Shown here one piece after another: positions 1 through 7,689 of a DNA stretch of 43,448 nt. How positions within the stretch are numbered: the first letter of the stretch is position 1; every line of letters begins with the position of its first letter. This DNA is from Thermoplasmata archaeon. Its GTDB lineage: Archaea; Thermoplasmatota; Thermoplasmata; Thermoplasmatales; Thermoplasmataceae. A program made the position numbers and the translations under genes. The stretch covers positions 6,405-49,852 of the forward strand of contig JAJYUG010000005.1 in assembly GCA_021792655.1 (NCBI GenBank), given 5' to 3'. The notes under the pieces were generated by a model, which was not told the DNA's origin, ran no database searches, and saw nothing but the letters and a program-made list of their open reading frames with translations.

Positions 1-38
1 GTCCTGATTTTCCGTCGCTGGCAAACTTATTTAATCAC

Positions 39-47
39 TAATATAAT
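39..47 (+). promoter_or_regulatory. TATA box of the tRNA-Gly gene
   Basis: The A/T run TAATATAAT is centred about 22 bases before the first base of the mature tRNA, which suits an archaeal TATA box driving a short 5' leader. A second A/T-rich stretch lies just upstream, at 28-36. The assignment rests on spacing and composition only. Confidence 0.5.
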
Positions 48-64
48 CACGTGTGGCTTTAACA

Positions 65-138
65 GCAGGTGTAGTGTAGACTGGTCCAGCACGAGAGCCT
101 TCCAAGCTTTCGACCCGGGTCCAAATCCCGGCACCTGC
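65..138 (+). tRNA. tRNA-Gly (anticodon UCC)
   Basis: This folds as a complete cloverleaf. The acceptor stem pairs 65-71 with 132-138 over seven base pairs, the D stem pairs 74-77 with 89-92, the anticodon stem pairs 94-98 with 106-110, and the T stem pairs 115-119 with 127-131. The anticodon loop 99-105 reads CTTCCAA, so the anticodon is UCC and the tRNA reads glycine GGA and, by wobble, GGG codons. There is no intron, and CCA is not encoded. One oddity is the T loop TCCAAAT, which has C where nearly all tRNAs have U55. The variable loop is four bases long. Confidence 0.93.
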
Positions 139-298
139 ATTTTACTGTAGATTGCAAACCCCTGTTTTCATTTCCAGTACAATTGTATTTATTCACTCAC
201 TAGCAGTGACCACGCAGGCTTGTGCCTTTCAATCATTTGATTAATGCACACTGATCCGATCGGACCTGCAACAGTGGCCGCAAAAGGGAAGCAAAGCG

Positions 299-1408
299 TC
301 AGTGAAGAAAGATTGCGATCAGGATGATCACGAATGGCAAGGTTATGAGAGCTATAGTCCCCGGGTGACCGAAATTGAGTGTATAGCCAACTCCGAATCG
401 CTTTGGGACCAGCCATCTTGGGTCTTTCCTGTTTACATAGACAACTCCTCCACGCCAGTAAAGGTCATCGTCCATCATCGATTCCTGTTTCATGCCGGCA
501 GTATTACCTGAAGCTGCCAGGATTCTAGGTTTTCGGATGTTGCTGCCGAGCTGTCCTGTCAGATAGGAGACCACAACTATCAGAACAAGCATGGCAAATA
601 CCGGTGCAAGAACCAACGGGAGCAGATAATTTCCCGGCTTGAATATACCCCATATCTGGAGACTCGAAAGCAGCAGAGTAGTGTTTATGAAAACCGGGAT
701 GAGCAAGAGCATAGCTGTCATGCGGTACCGGAATATCTCGCCTCTCTCCATGGACTCCCTGGACGGGTTGTCTACCCTGAATGAGGTTCTGGAAATTGCG
801 TATGCGATTATCAGCATGAGGGCAGTTGTGGCGATGCTTATGAAACCAACAAGGAACACGCTCCCTATGGATTTAGCCGAGTACTGGTTAGGCACGCCAT
901 TGGAACCAAAGTGAGTGGGAAAAATTGAAGGAATGCTTGGATAGTACAGGATGCCAATCACAAAAAGGGCAATCAGAACAAGCAGACCTGGAACTGCATA
1001 AACCCACGGGAACTGTGCTGTTTCTGCTGTCACAAATTGTGCAGTGACGGTTTGGCTTGCCCGTTCAACCCATCTTTCATCTCTCTTTCTCTTCGCAATT
1101 GCGTAATGCTCCGGAAGATAGACAAAGAACGCCATCAGTACAACGAACAACGGGTATACGGCAAGCAATAGATAGTAACGGTATACAACAGTGAAAATCA
1201 ATACTTCAGACAGGACGGTGATCAGCAGCACCGCAATGAGATAGGTCCTCTGTGCCTTTCTTACAGGTGCTGTTGACCTGAATTCCGCTGGAGTTCTTAC
1301 TCCAAATATTATGGACTTCTCTGTAACGTAGGGTATGATAGACAGTATAATGCCGATTGCGGCAACAAGCAGCATTTCCATGACTTCAAGGGCTGATGGG
1401 CTAAACAT
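299..1408 (-). CDS. DUF1648/DUF5808-type multi-pass membrane protein
   Basis: A 369-residue integral membrane protein with roughly eight hydrophobic segments. About residue 160 it carries the DUF1648 hallmark, a run resembling IPTHFGSNGVPNQYSAKS between membrane helices. The C-terminal part has the DUF5808 signature: acidic DDDLYWRGG, then PRWLVPKRFGVGYTLNFGHP before a last helix. Bacterial relatives with this layout often sit beside a YtrA-type GntR repressor, as here, where the start overlaps the regulator's end by eight bases. Expression is probably controlled by that repressor as one bicistronic mRNA. The biochemical role of the family is not established. A part in the cell envelope or in sensing is only a guess. 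Confidence 0.75.
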   Translation of the reverse strand: MFSPSALEVMEMLLVAAIGIILSIIPYVTEKSIIFGVRTPAEFRSTAPVRKAQRTYLIAVLLITVLSEVLIFTVVYRYYLLLAVYPLFVVLMAFFVYLPEHYAIAKRKRDERWVERASQTVTAQFVTAETAQFPWVYAVPGLLVLIALFVIGILYYPSIPSIFPTHFGSNGVPNQYSAKSIGSVFLVGFISIATTALMLIIAYAISRTSFRVDNPSRESMERGEIFRYRMTAMLLLIPVFINTTLLLSSLQIWGIFKPGNYLLPLVLAPVFAMLVLIVVVSYLTGQLGSNIRKPRILAASGNTAGMKQESMMDDDLYWRGGVVYVNRKDPRWLVPKRFGVGYTLNFGHPGTIALITLPFVIILIAIFLH

Positions 1409-1802
1409 TTCGGCAGTCTCCCTTCTTATTCCTTGACCTGGTTTTCAGTATCTTCTTTATGGCGTCAATGATTTCGTCTTCGCCAAATCCTCTTGCAAGC
1501 GCGTCGCTTATCAGTTCCTGTTCCCTGCTGAAGAATTCGCTGACAGACCTCTCATCATGCCTGCCGGCCGTCACCACATATTTCCTGTTTCTGGTAAGTG
1601 AAATAATTCCATTTTCTCTCAGCATCTGGTAGGATCGGTTGACCGTATGGAAATTGACGTCAAGAACTCCTGCCAGTGTTCTGGATGGTGGCAACACGTC
1701 GTCCATGACAAGAACTCCCGCCGATATCTGTGATACTATCTGGTCGTAAATTTGTTTGTAAGGCGGTTCCTTTGAGTTGTGATCCACAGTTATTGTAAGC
1801 AT
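1401..1802 (-). CDS. GntR-family (YtrA-type) transcriptional regulator
   Basis: A 133-residue protein with an N-terminal GntR winged helix. Residues about 10-75 contain the family pattern PPYKQIYDQIVSQI, then LPPSRTLAGVLDVNFHTVNRSYQML, followed by the wing. It has only a short helical C-terminal tail of about 45 residues, as in the small YtrA subfamily, so no large ligand-binding domain is present. The ATG at 1802 has an archaeal TATA box (TTTTATAC on the minus strand) about 30 bases upstream. A palindrome at 1812-1826 sits between TATA box and start, so autorepression is likely. The membrane protein downstream overlaps it and is the probable co-regulated target. Confidence 0.85.
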   Translation of the reverse strand: MLTITVDHNSKEPPYKQIYDQIVSQISAGVLVMDDVLPPSRTLAGVLDVNFHTVNRSYQMLRENGIISLTRNRKYVVTAGRHDERSVSEFFSREQELISDALARGFGEDEIIDAIKKILKTRSRNKKGDCRNV

Positions 1803-1811
1803 ATGACATAG

Positions 1812-1826
1812 TCTATATCGTATAGA
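1812..1826. promoter_or_regulatory. Palindromic operator in the GntR promoter
   Basis: TCTATATCGTATAGA is a perfect inverted repeat: six-base arms around a three-base centre (1818-1820). It lies between the minus-strand TATA box at about 1830-1837 and the ATG of the GntR-type regulator. Repressor binding here would cover the transcription start. Position and symmetry are seen directly; use as the regulator's binding site is inferred. Confidence 0.6.
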
Positions 1827-1969
1827 ACGTATAAAATTTTTCCTTCACTTCTGACTCACACCCGGCTGACAGTGATTTAACGGGTGGAGGGCAAGCAAAG
1901 CATGGGAGCATAGAATGTTTAAGGCTACCTTCCAAACAACTATTTAGTTTTCAGGGATATGAGTGCCAT

Positions 1970-3478
1970 ATGATAGAACTTGACGGTGAAAACCTTACCA
2001 TAGAAGGAGTTTACAGAATTGCCGTGCTTCAGGAGAAAGTTTCATTTTCTCCCGGCGCAGTCAAGAGAATCAATGATTCCAGGGAAAACCTTGAAAAACA
2101 GATAAGGAAAGGATCCACAATTTATGGCGTCAACACCGGGTTTGGCAGCCTGCTCAATGTAAAGATTGAAAGCGATGACATAATGGAGTTGCAGAGGAAC
2201 CTTATCCGTTCTCACTCATCCGGGGTCGGCAGCCCATTGCCAAGAGAATATGTGAGGGCCATGATGGCCATAAGGCTGAACAGTTTTTGCAGGGGCTTTT
2301 CAGGCGTCTCTGAAAACCTCGTTAAGTTCGCGCTGATGATGCTCAATGAGGGGATTACCCCGGTGGTTCCGAGATATGGATCAGTGGGTGCAAGCGGAGA
2401 CCTTGCCCCACTTGCCCACATAGCCCTGGCCATAATGGGTGAGGGATCGGTTTATTACCGGGATGAGGTGACCGACACCCACGACCTGTACAAGAAACTC
2501 GGTATTTCGCCGTACCAGTTCACTGAAAAGGAGGGGGTTGCGTTCATAAACGGGACCGCTGCAATATCGGCCATACTTTCCGTGGAGATTTTCAGGGCCT
2601 TGAGGTTGATGAGAAATTCACTCGCTTCCGCCGCCCTCTCCTTCGAGGGACTGGGAGGAACTCTCAAAGCCTTCAGGGAATGGGCGGTAGGGACAAGGAG
2701 TCACCCCGGACAGGTATCTGTTGCGACCATTTTCAGGGATCTGCTTTCCGACAGCACTATTCTGAAGAAATCTACTGCCGAGAAGGTACAGGACCCCTAT
2801 ACACTGAGGTGTATTCCACAGGTATACGGTGCAGTGCTGGATACAATAAACTATGCGAGCAGGGTAACCGCAACAGAAATAAATTCTGCGACCGACAATC
2901 CCCTAGTCTCTGAGGAAGAGATAGTATCGGCCGGCAATTTTCACGGTGAGCCTGTCGCGCTTGTATGTGACTTCCTTGCCATCGCCCTGACCGACCTTGG
3001 GAACATGATTGAGAGAAGAATAGCCCGGATAACTGACGGAAATTTGAGCGGACTCCCACCATTCCTGGTAAGGAACAGCGGCCTTAATTCAGGATACATG
3101 ATTCCGCAATACGTGGCTGCTGCACTCTGCAACAGGAACAAGACCCTCAGTTTCCCCTCTACTGCAGACTCGATCCCAACTTCGGCGAATCAGGAGGATC
3201 ATGTCAGCATGGGGATGAATGCGGCGATCAAGCTTTCCGAGATTGTCTCAAATGTGTATCACATTATTTCCATAGAATATCTTACCGGCGCACAATCGCT
3301 TGAATTCGCCAGTGATAAGCCGTCAAGGTTTGTCTCCGGCATTTATGATGAGATAAGAAAGATAGTGCCTGCTCTTGGCAATGACAGGCCACCATACATT
3401 GACATCGAGAGAATCTACGAAAAGATAACGGGAGATGGGTTTGACATGGAGAAGCTGAAAGCAGTCAAGTTAAAATAA
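1970..3478 (+). CDS. hutH: Histidine ammonia-lyase
   Basis: 502 residues, the normal length for this enzyme, which removes ammonia from L-histidine to give urocanate. The MIO prosthetic group would form from Ala141-Ser142-Gly143 in GSVGASGDLAPLAH. The N-terminal YGVNTGFG contains the catalytic tyrosine (Tyr53), and SHSSG supplies His82, which favours histidine over phenylalanine as substrate. A TATA-like TATTTAG at 1941-1947 is 26 bases before the ATG. No hutU, hutI or other histidine-degradation gene lies in the window, so the gene stands alone. The enzyme could supply urocanate, or ammonia as nitrogen source; the physiological role cannot be told from this window. Confidence 0.95.
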   Translation: MIELDGENLTIEGVYRIAVLQEKVSFSPGAVKRINDSRENLEKQIRKGSTIYGVNTGFGSLLNVKIESDDIMELQRNLIRSHSSGVGSPLPREYVRAMMAIRLNSFCRGFSGVSENLVKFALMMLNEGITPVVPRYGSVGASGDLAPLAHIALAIMGEGSVYYRDEVTDTHDLYKKLGISPYQFTEKEGVAFINGTAAISAILSVEIFRALRLMRNSLASAALSFEGLGGTLKAFREWAVGTRSHPGQVSVATIFRDLLSDSTILKKSTAEKVQDPYTLRCIPQVYGAVLDTINYASRVTATEINSATDNPLVSEEEIVSAGNFHGEPVALVCDFLAIALTDLGNMIERRIARITDGNLSGLPPFLVRNSGLNSGYMIPQYVAAALCNRNKTLSFPSTADSIPTSANQEDHVSMGMNAAIKLSEIVSNVYHIISIEYLTGAQSLEFASDKPSRFVSGIYDEIRKIVPALGNDRPPYIDIERIYEKITGDGFDMEKLKAVKLK

Positions 3479-3512
3479 AGGATTTTATCCGGAGACAAAA
3501 TCACCCATCATC

Positions 3513-5534
3513 ATGATCGCCCACGATGATAAGATAAAGCTGCGGTTCAAACCTGGCAAAGCGTTTCTGGATTCCATCCCTGATAAGCTCAGGAAGGATG
3601 CAATTGCAGTTGAATGCGCAGGAAAAGTATTTGACCTGTCGATCGTGCCCGAAGGTGAAATGGAATGCAACCTGTTGACCAGATATTCTGCGCAGTCTCT
3701 GGAAATCCTGAGACATTCTGCTGCACATCTGCTGGCCCAGGCTGTCACTGAAATGTACCCGGGGGCCCTTCCCAATGCCGGGCCGGTGACAGAAGATGGT
3801 TTTTACTATGATTTTGACATGAAACCGGTCTCGTCAGATGACCTTGCTGTGATCGAATCCAGAATGAAGGATATAGCAAGGAGCGGAATACCGGTAGTAA
3901 GGGAGGAACACAGCAAGCCGGAACTCCTCGATATATTCAGGTCCAACCGGTATAAGGTCGACAAGATAAGGGATAATGTTGAGGAATCGGGAAAATCAAC
4001 TGCGTACAGGCAGGGCAACTTTGTCGATTTCTGCAAGGGGCCCCATGTGCCGAATACGGCATTCCTCCAGGCAGTGAAGCTGCTCTCAATTGCTGCCACA
4101 CATTATAAGGGGGAAGTTGACGGAACACCAATGATACGCATTTATGGAACTGCATTTCCTGACGAAAAGCAACTGAACGCATTCCTCAAGATGAAGGAGG
4201 AGGCATCGAAGAGGGATCACCGTAAGATAGGCGTCGAGATGGACCTGTTCCTGTTCAACTCTGAAAGGGCTCCCGGATTCCCCCTCTATACCCCCAACGG
4301 CACAATAATCAGGAACGAGCTGATGAACTACATGCGGGAGAAAAACTCCGGAAGAGGATGGATGGAGGTCTGGACTCCACACGTATTCAGGGACACCATG
4401 TGGAAGCAATCAGGCCATTACGCGAAATACAAGCCAGACATGTTCACATTCGAGCTTGAGAACCACGAGGGGTACGGCCTTAAGCCCATGAACTGTCCTG
4501 GCCATATCACAATATTCGAACGGGAACACCACAGCTACAGGGACTTGCCAGTCAGGTACAGCGAGTTCGGGACGGTCTACAGGTATGAAAAATCCGGCGA
4601 GGTTGGTGGATTGACAAGACCCAGGGCTTTCACGCAGGATGATGGTCATGCATTTCTCTCCATGGACCAGATACTTGAAGAGGTCAAGAGCCTGATTTCC
4701 CTGGTGCGTGAGACTTACGAAACCGTACTTGGAAATACAGAGGCAACTTTCGACCTGAGCCTTATGGACAGGGATCATCCAGAGCTCTACCTTGTCACAT
4801 TTGTATGCAGGGATTGCCAGACAAAGGTCGAGACAAGGAGAGGAGCCTCGGAAGAAAAATTCCTGTGCCCGAACTGTGGATCAGAGCATCTCGATCCTGA
4901 TCTTTCTCTGTGGGATCAGGCGAGTGACCAGCTGAGGGAAGCCCTGGTACAATCTGGACTGAACTTCAAGGAATACCCAGGGGAATCCGCATTCTACGGC
5001 CCGAAAATAGATGTACACACCAAGGACGCAATAGGCAGGAGCTGGCAATTGTCCACGATTCAGCTTGACTTTTTCCTTCCGACGAACTTCGGTCTTTACT
5101 ACATAAACAGCGAAAGCAAGAAAGACAGGATCGTGATGATTCACAGGGCAATATTTGGCAGCCTTGAGAGATTTATGGCAATTCTCCTTGAGCATTATGC
5201 CGGAAAGCTCCCGACGTGGCTGTCGCCCATGCAGGTATACCTTTCTCCAGTAAGCATAGGTTCACAGGAATACGCTGAGCAGGTTTATAAAAAACTTAAG
5301 GACAGCGGCATCCGGACGACCCTCGATGTTTCGCCGGAGACCATCAGCAAGAAAATCAAGATGGTCCGGGAGAAAAGACCCTCGTATGTAGGGATAGTCG
5401 GGGAAAATGAGCTTAAGGACGGGACCATAACAATCAGGGGCAGAGACAACAAACAGAAGACCTACCAGATTGATGAGTTTATTGACGAAATAAAGAAAGA
5501 GATCAGGGAAAGAAGAATTGCCCAGATGATCTAG
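3513..5534 (+). CDS. thrS: Threonyl-tRNA synthetase, bacterial type, with an inserted zinc ribbon
   Basis: 673 residues. Order: TGS-like domain (about 1-60); N2 editing domain with HSAAH (68-72) and a later FCKGPH (Cys174, His178); class II catalytic core with zinc ligands Cys328, His379 and His544; anticodon-binding domain from about 570. This is the bacterial architecture, with no archaeal DTD-like editing domain. Between the FTQDDGH motif and the FYGPKID motif there is an extra stretch of about 35-40 residues holding CxxC (432/435) and CxxC (452/455), a typical zinc ribbon absent from the E. coli enzyme. The start is supported by a TATA-like element at about 3482-3488. It is convergent with etfA. 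Confidence 0.95.
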   Translation: MIAHDDKIKLRFKPGKAFLDSIPDKLRKDAIAVECAGKVFDLSIVPEGEMECNLLTRYSAQSLEILRHSAAHLLAQAVTEMYPGALPNAGPVTEDGFYYDFDMKPVSSDDLAVIESRMKDIARSGIPVVREEHSKPELLDIFRSNRYKVDKIRDNVEESGKSTAYRQGNFVDFCKGPHVPNTAFLQAVKLLSIAATHYKGEVDGTPMIRIYGTAFPDEKQLNAFLKMKEEASKRDHRKIGVEMDLFLFNSERAPGFPLYTPNGTIIRNELMNYMREKNSGRGWMEVWTPHVFRDTMWKQSGHYAKYKPDMFTFELENHEGYGLKPMNCPGHITIFEREHHSYRDLPVRYSEFGTVYRYEKSGEVGGLTRPRAFTQDDGHAFLSMDQILEEVKSLISLVRETYETVLGNTEATFDLSLMDRDHPELYLVTFVCRDCQTKVETRRGASEEKFLCPNCGSEHLDPDLSLWDQASDQLREALVQSGLNFKEYPGESAFYGPKIDVHTKDAIGRSWQLSTIQLDFFLPTNFGLYYINSESKKDRIVMIHRAIFGSLERFMAILLEHYAGKLPTWLSPMQVYLSPVSIGSQEYAEQVYKKLKDSGIRTTLDVSPETISKKIKMVREKRPSYVGIVGENELKDGTITIRGRDNKQKTYQIDEFIDEIKKEIRERRIAQMI

Positions 5535-5556
5535 GACCGGATCACCGGACGATCAT
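5526..5556. terminator. Compound stem-loop at the thrS/etfA convergent junction
   Basis: ATGATC at 5526-5531 pairs with GATCAT at 5551-5556. Inside it, CCGG at 5537-5540 pairs with CCGG at 5545-5548 around an ATCA loop. The structure covers the last codons of both convergent genes. It may mark 3' ends on both strands; this is inferred from symmetry and position. Confidence 0.35.
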
Positions 5557-6605
5557 TTTCCGGCTGCCGGCGCCAGTTTTTTCTTCTCTTCCCTGATTGA
5601 ATTTACAAGAGCAGGTATGGCTTCATAGAGATCGGCATTTATGACATAGTCCGAATACTTTATAATTTCAGCATTAGGGTCTGTGTTTATCGCTATGATT
5701 GTCTCGCTGTTCTTCATGCCCATTATGTGCTGGATCTTTCCGGATATTCCAGCCGCGACGTATAATCTGGGACGAACGGTCTGCCCGGTCTGGCCAACCT
5801 GGTGATCCCTGCTTATCCATCCCATATCTGCGGCAGGTCTCGTGGATCCAACAACTCCGCCAATTTCACTGGCAAGCTCCTCAATGAGTTTGAAGCCATC
5901 TGCCTTTCCAAGCCCCATGCCCCCCGACACAACCACCTTGGCTGCAGTCAGGTCCACAGCGTTCTTCTTCTTGAACTCCAGCACTTCCTTTTTAAGTAGT
6001 GACTTGTCGACCTTCACGCTTTTGATCCTGATTTCTCCCTTTGGTGATTTTACCCTGTCCGGAACCGGAAATATTCCAGCCCTTGCGGTAGCCATCTGCG
6101 GGCGGTGTTTTTTACACAGTATTTCAGCCAGCATGCTTTCCCCATACGTTGGCCTGTTTGCAGAAAGAATTCTGGTGTCCTGCTCGATGTCGAGTTCCGT
6201 GCAGTCTGCTGTTACTCCTGCCTCGCAGCTGACGGCAATTCTTGAAGCAAGGTCCCTTCCGTTTCTTGTTGCCGGTATCAGGAAAATGTTAGGTTTCTCC
6301 TCCTTCACGAAATCCGAGATTATCTTGGAATATGGTAGCGTTCTGTATACGCTTAAATCCGGGGATTCGGCTCCTAAAACTATATCACATCCGTATGATA
6401 CCGCCTCCTTGGCCTCATTCTTGATATCTCCCCCGAGCAGCAGGCAGTAGAGTTTCTCCCCGACCTTGTCTGCTATCCTCTTTCCCACACCTATCATTTC
6501 CAGCGCGGGCCTGATCAGCCTGTCTTCCCTCGTTTCAAGGAACACAAATACATTCTTGTATTCTTCAGGCTTGGCTGCAGGGGTTGCCATCTTTATTCCT
6601 GCCAT
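5553..6605 (-). CDS. etfA: Electron transfer flavoprotein, alpha subunit (FixB/EtfA)
   Basis: 350 residues, last gene of a four-gene fix/etf operon. The alpha-subunit FAD domain is clear in the C-terminal third: VVSGGMGLGKADGF, then SEIGGVVGSTRPAADMGW, then the signature PRLYVAAGISGKIQHIMGMK and the INTDPNAEI segment. It forms a heterodimer with EtfB that carries electrons, via FAD, to the FixC/FixX quinone oxidoreductase encoded just upstream. The start is one base after etfB's stop, so translation is probably coupled. The alanine/proline-rich first 12 residues are atypical and could be an extension; MATPAAKPEE is an alternative start five codons in. Confidence 0.93.
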   Translation of the reverse strand: MAGIKMATPAAKPEEYKNVFVFLETREDRLIRPALEMIGVGKRIADKVGEKLYCLLLGGDIKNEAKEAVSYGCDIVLGAESPDLSVYRTLPYSKIISDFVKEEKPNIFLIPATRNGRDLASRIAVSCEAGVTADCTELDIEQDTRILSANRPTYGESMLAEILCKKHRPQMATARAGIFPVPDRVKSPKGEIRIKSVKVDKSLLKKEVLEFKKKNAVDLTAAKVVVSGGMGLGKADGFKLIEELASEIGGVVGSTRPAADMGWISRDHQVGQTGQTVRPRLYVAAGISGKIQHIMGMKNSETIIAINTDPNAEIIKYSDYVINADLYEAIPALVNSIREEKKKLAPAAGK

Positions 6606-6606
6606 T

Positions 6607-7410
6607 TTACTCCTCCTCCAGCTTAAGAATCTTCTTCTCGTAGAGTTCCCTTGCGAGATCCCCCAGTCCAGCGATATCTATCTTCTTTGCAGCCCTTTCT
6701 CTCTCCTTTATTGGCCTCATCTTCCTCACTATGGTTGGAGAGCCTCTAACACCCACCCATTCAGGCTGTAGGCCAATCTTATCATGATCCCAGACTTCCA
6801 TGCCTTTCTTTACGGCATCTATTTTTCTCCTGAGAGTCTGCATTCTTGGAGAATTAGAATTCAACAGCACAGTAACCAGGACAGGCGTTGGAACCCTCAC
6901 TGTTTCTGTGCCACCCTCCAGTTCGCGATCGGCGGTCACGTATCCATCCTCGTATTCCACACTGCTGGCGTAGGTGATCTGGTCTATGTTCAGGAACTCA
7001 GCAACACCTGGTCCGACATGTCCGGTGCTGGAATCCGACGATTCCTCCCCTGCAAATATTATGTCAAACTTACCAATCTTTGAAATTGTCGCTGCGACAG
7101 TCAGTCCCGTGGGGTACGTGTCAGCTCCACCGAAGAACCTATCCGATGCAAGTATTGCCCTGTCCGCACCTCTTGCAAGGCATTCGATCATCGTTGTTTC
7201 GGCCTGTGGCGGCCCCATGGAAATAACTGTTACATTTGCCCCAACCTTGTCCTTTATCCTAAGGGCAGCTTCAAGCGCATTCTCATCTGCACTGTTTGTC
7301 ACGTTTCTTGTAAGGCTCCTGTTCAGGTTCATTGTTACGGGATCAATTACGACCTCCTGGCTATCCGGAACCTGCTTGACCATGACTATAATTTCCAAAA
7401 CCATATGCAT
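6607..7410 (-). CDS. etfB: Electron transfer flavoprotein, beta subunit (FixA/EtfB)
   Basis: 267 residues with the EtfB pattern near the N-terminus (IIVMVKQVPDSQEVVID, then LNRSLTRNVTNSADENALEAAL) and the nucleotide-binding fold that follows. It pairs with EtfA. In Fix-type systems the beta subunit can hold the bifurcating FAD and take electrons from NADH; whether this one bifurcates cannot be decided by eye. The first ATG (7408-7410) directly abuts the fixX stop. A second ATG two codons later (7402-7404) is an equally good start. It lies between fixX and etfA on the same transcript. Confidence 0.92.
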   Translation of the reverse strand: MHMVLEIIVMVKQVPDSQEVVIDPVTMNLNRSLTRNVTNSADENALEAALRIKDKVGANVTVISMGPPQAETTMIECLARGADRAILASDRFFGGADTYPTGLTVAATISKIGKFDIIFAGEESSDSSTGHVGPGVAEFLNIDQITYASSVEYEDGYVTADRELEGGTETVRVPTPVLVTVLLNSNSPRMQTLRRKIDAVKKGMEVWDHDKIGLQPEWVGVRGSPTIVRKMRPIKERERAAKKIDIAGLGDLARELYEKKILKLEEE

Positions 7411-7689
7411 TCACCCGAATTTGTACTTTATCCCGTGCGCTCCCTTTGTGTTTGTCCAGGTAACGCTTCCGTGTGCACATGCCACATCGCACGTACCGCA
7501 TTCCACGCAGTCTTCATATTTGAAGTTCAGCTTTCCCTCAATCAGCGTATAGCAGTTTGCGGGACAGGCAAATGTGCAGAAGTGATCTGGACACGTCTCG
7601 CAAATGTCTGGTTTCACCGTGATATGTGCATAGGATTTGTCTGTTTTGTAATTTAATACTGATAATCTGTCCTCTATCTTCATTATCAC
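7411..7689 (-). CDS. fixX: Ferredoxin-like protein FixX
   Basis: 92 residues, rich in cysteine. One set lies in ICETCPDHFCTFACPANCYT and a second in EDCVECGTCDVACAHG, the FixX/ETF-QO ferredoxin arrangement. It supplies the iron-sulphur centre that works with the flavoprotein FixC to pass electrons from ETF to quinone; in mitochondrial ETF-QO both parts are one polypeptide. Its ATG overlaps the fixC stop by four bases (7686-7689), so the two are translationally coupled and probably made in equal amounts. The start could also be the third codon, another ATG. Confidence 0.9.
   Translation of the reverse strand: MIMKIEDRLSVLNYKTDKSYAHITVKPDICETCPDHFCTFACPANCYTLIEGKLNFKYEDCVECGTCDVACAHGSVTWTNTKGAHGIKYKFG

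Noticed and set aside
5842-6450. 202-residue open frame on the plus strand inside etfA
   Set aside because: It is the antisense frame of a clear EtfA gene, with a composition typical of a shadow frame (serine- and proline-rich) and no promoter.
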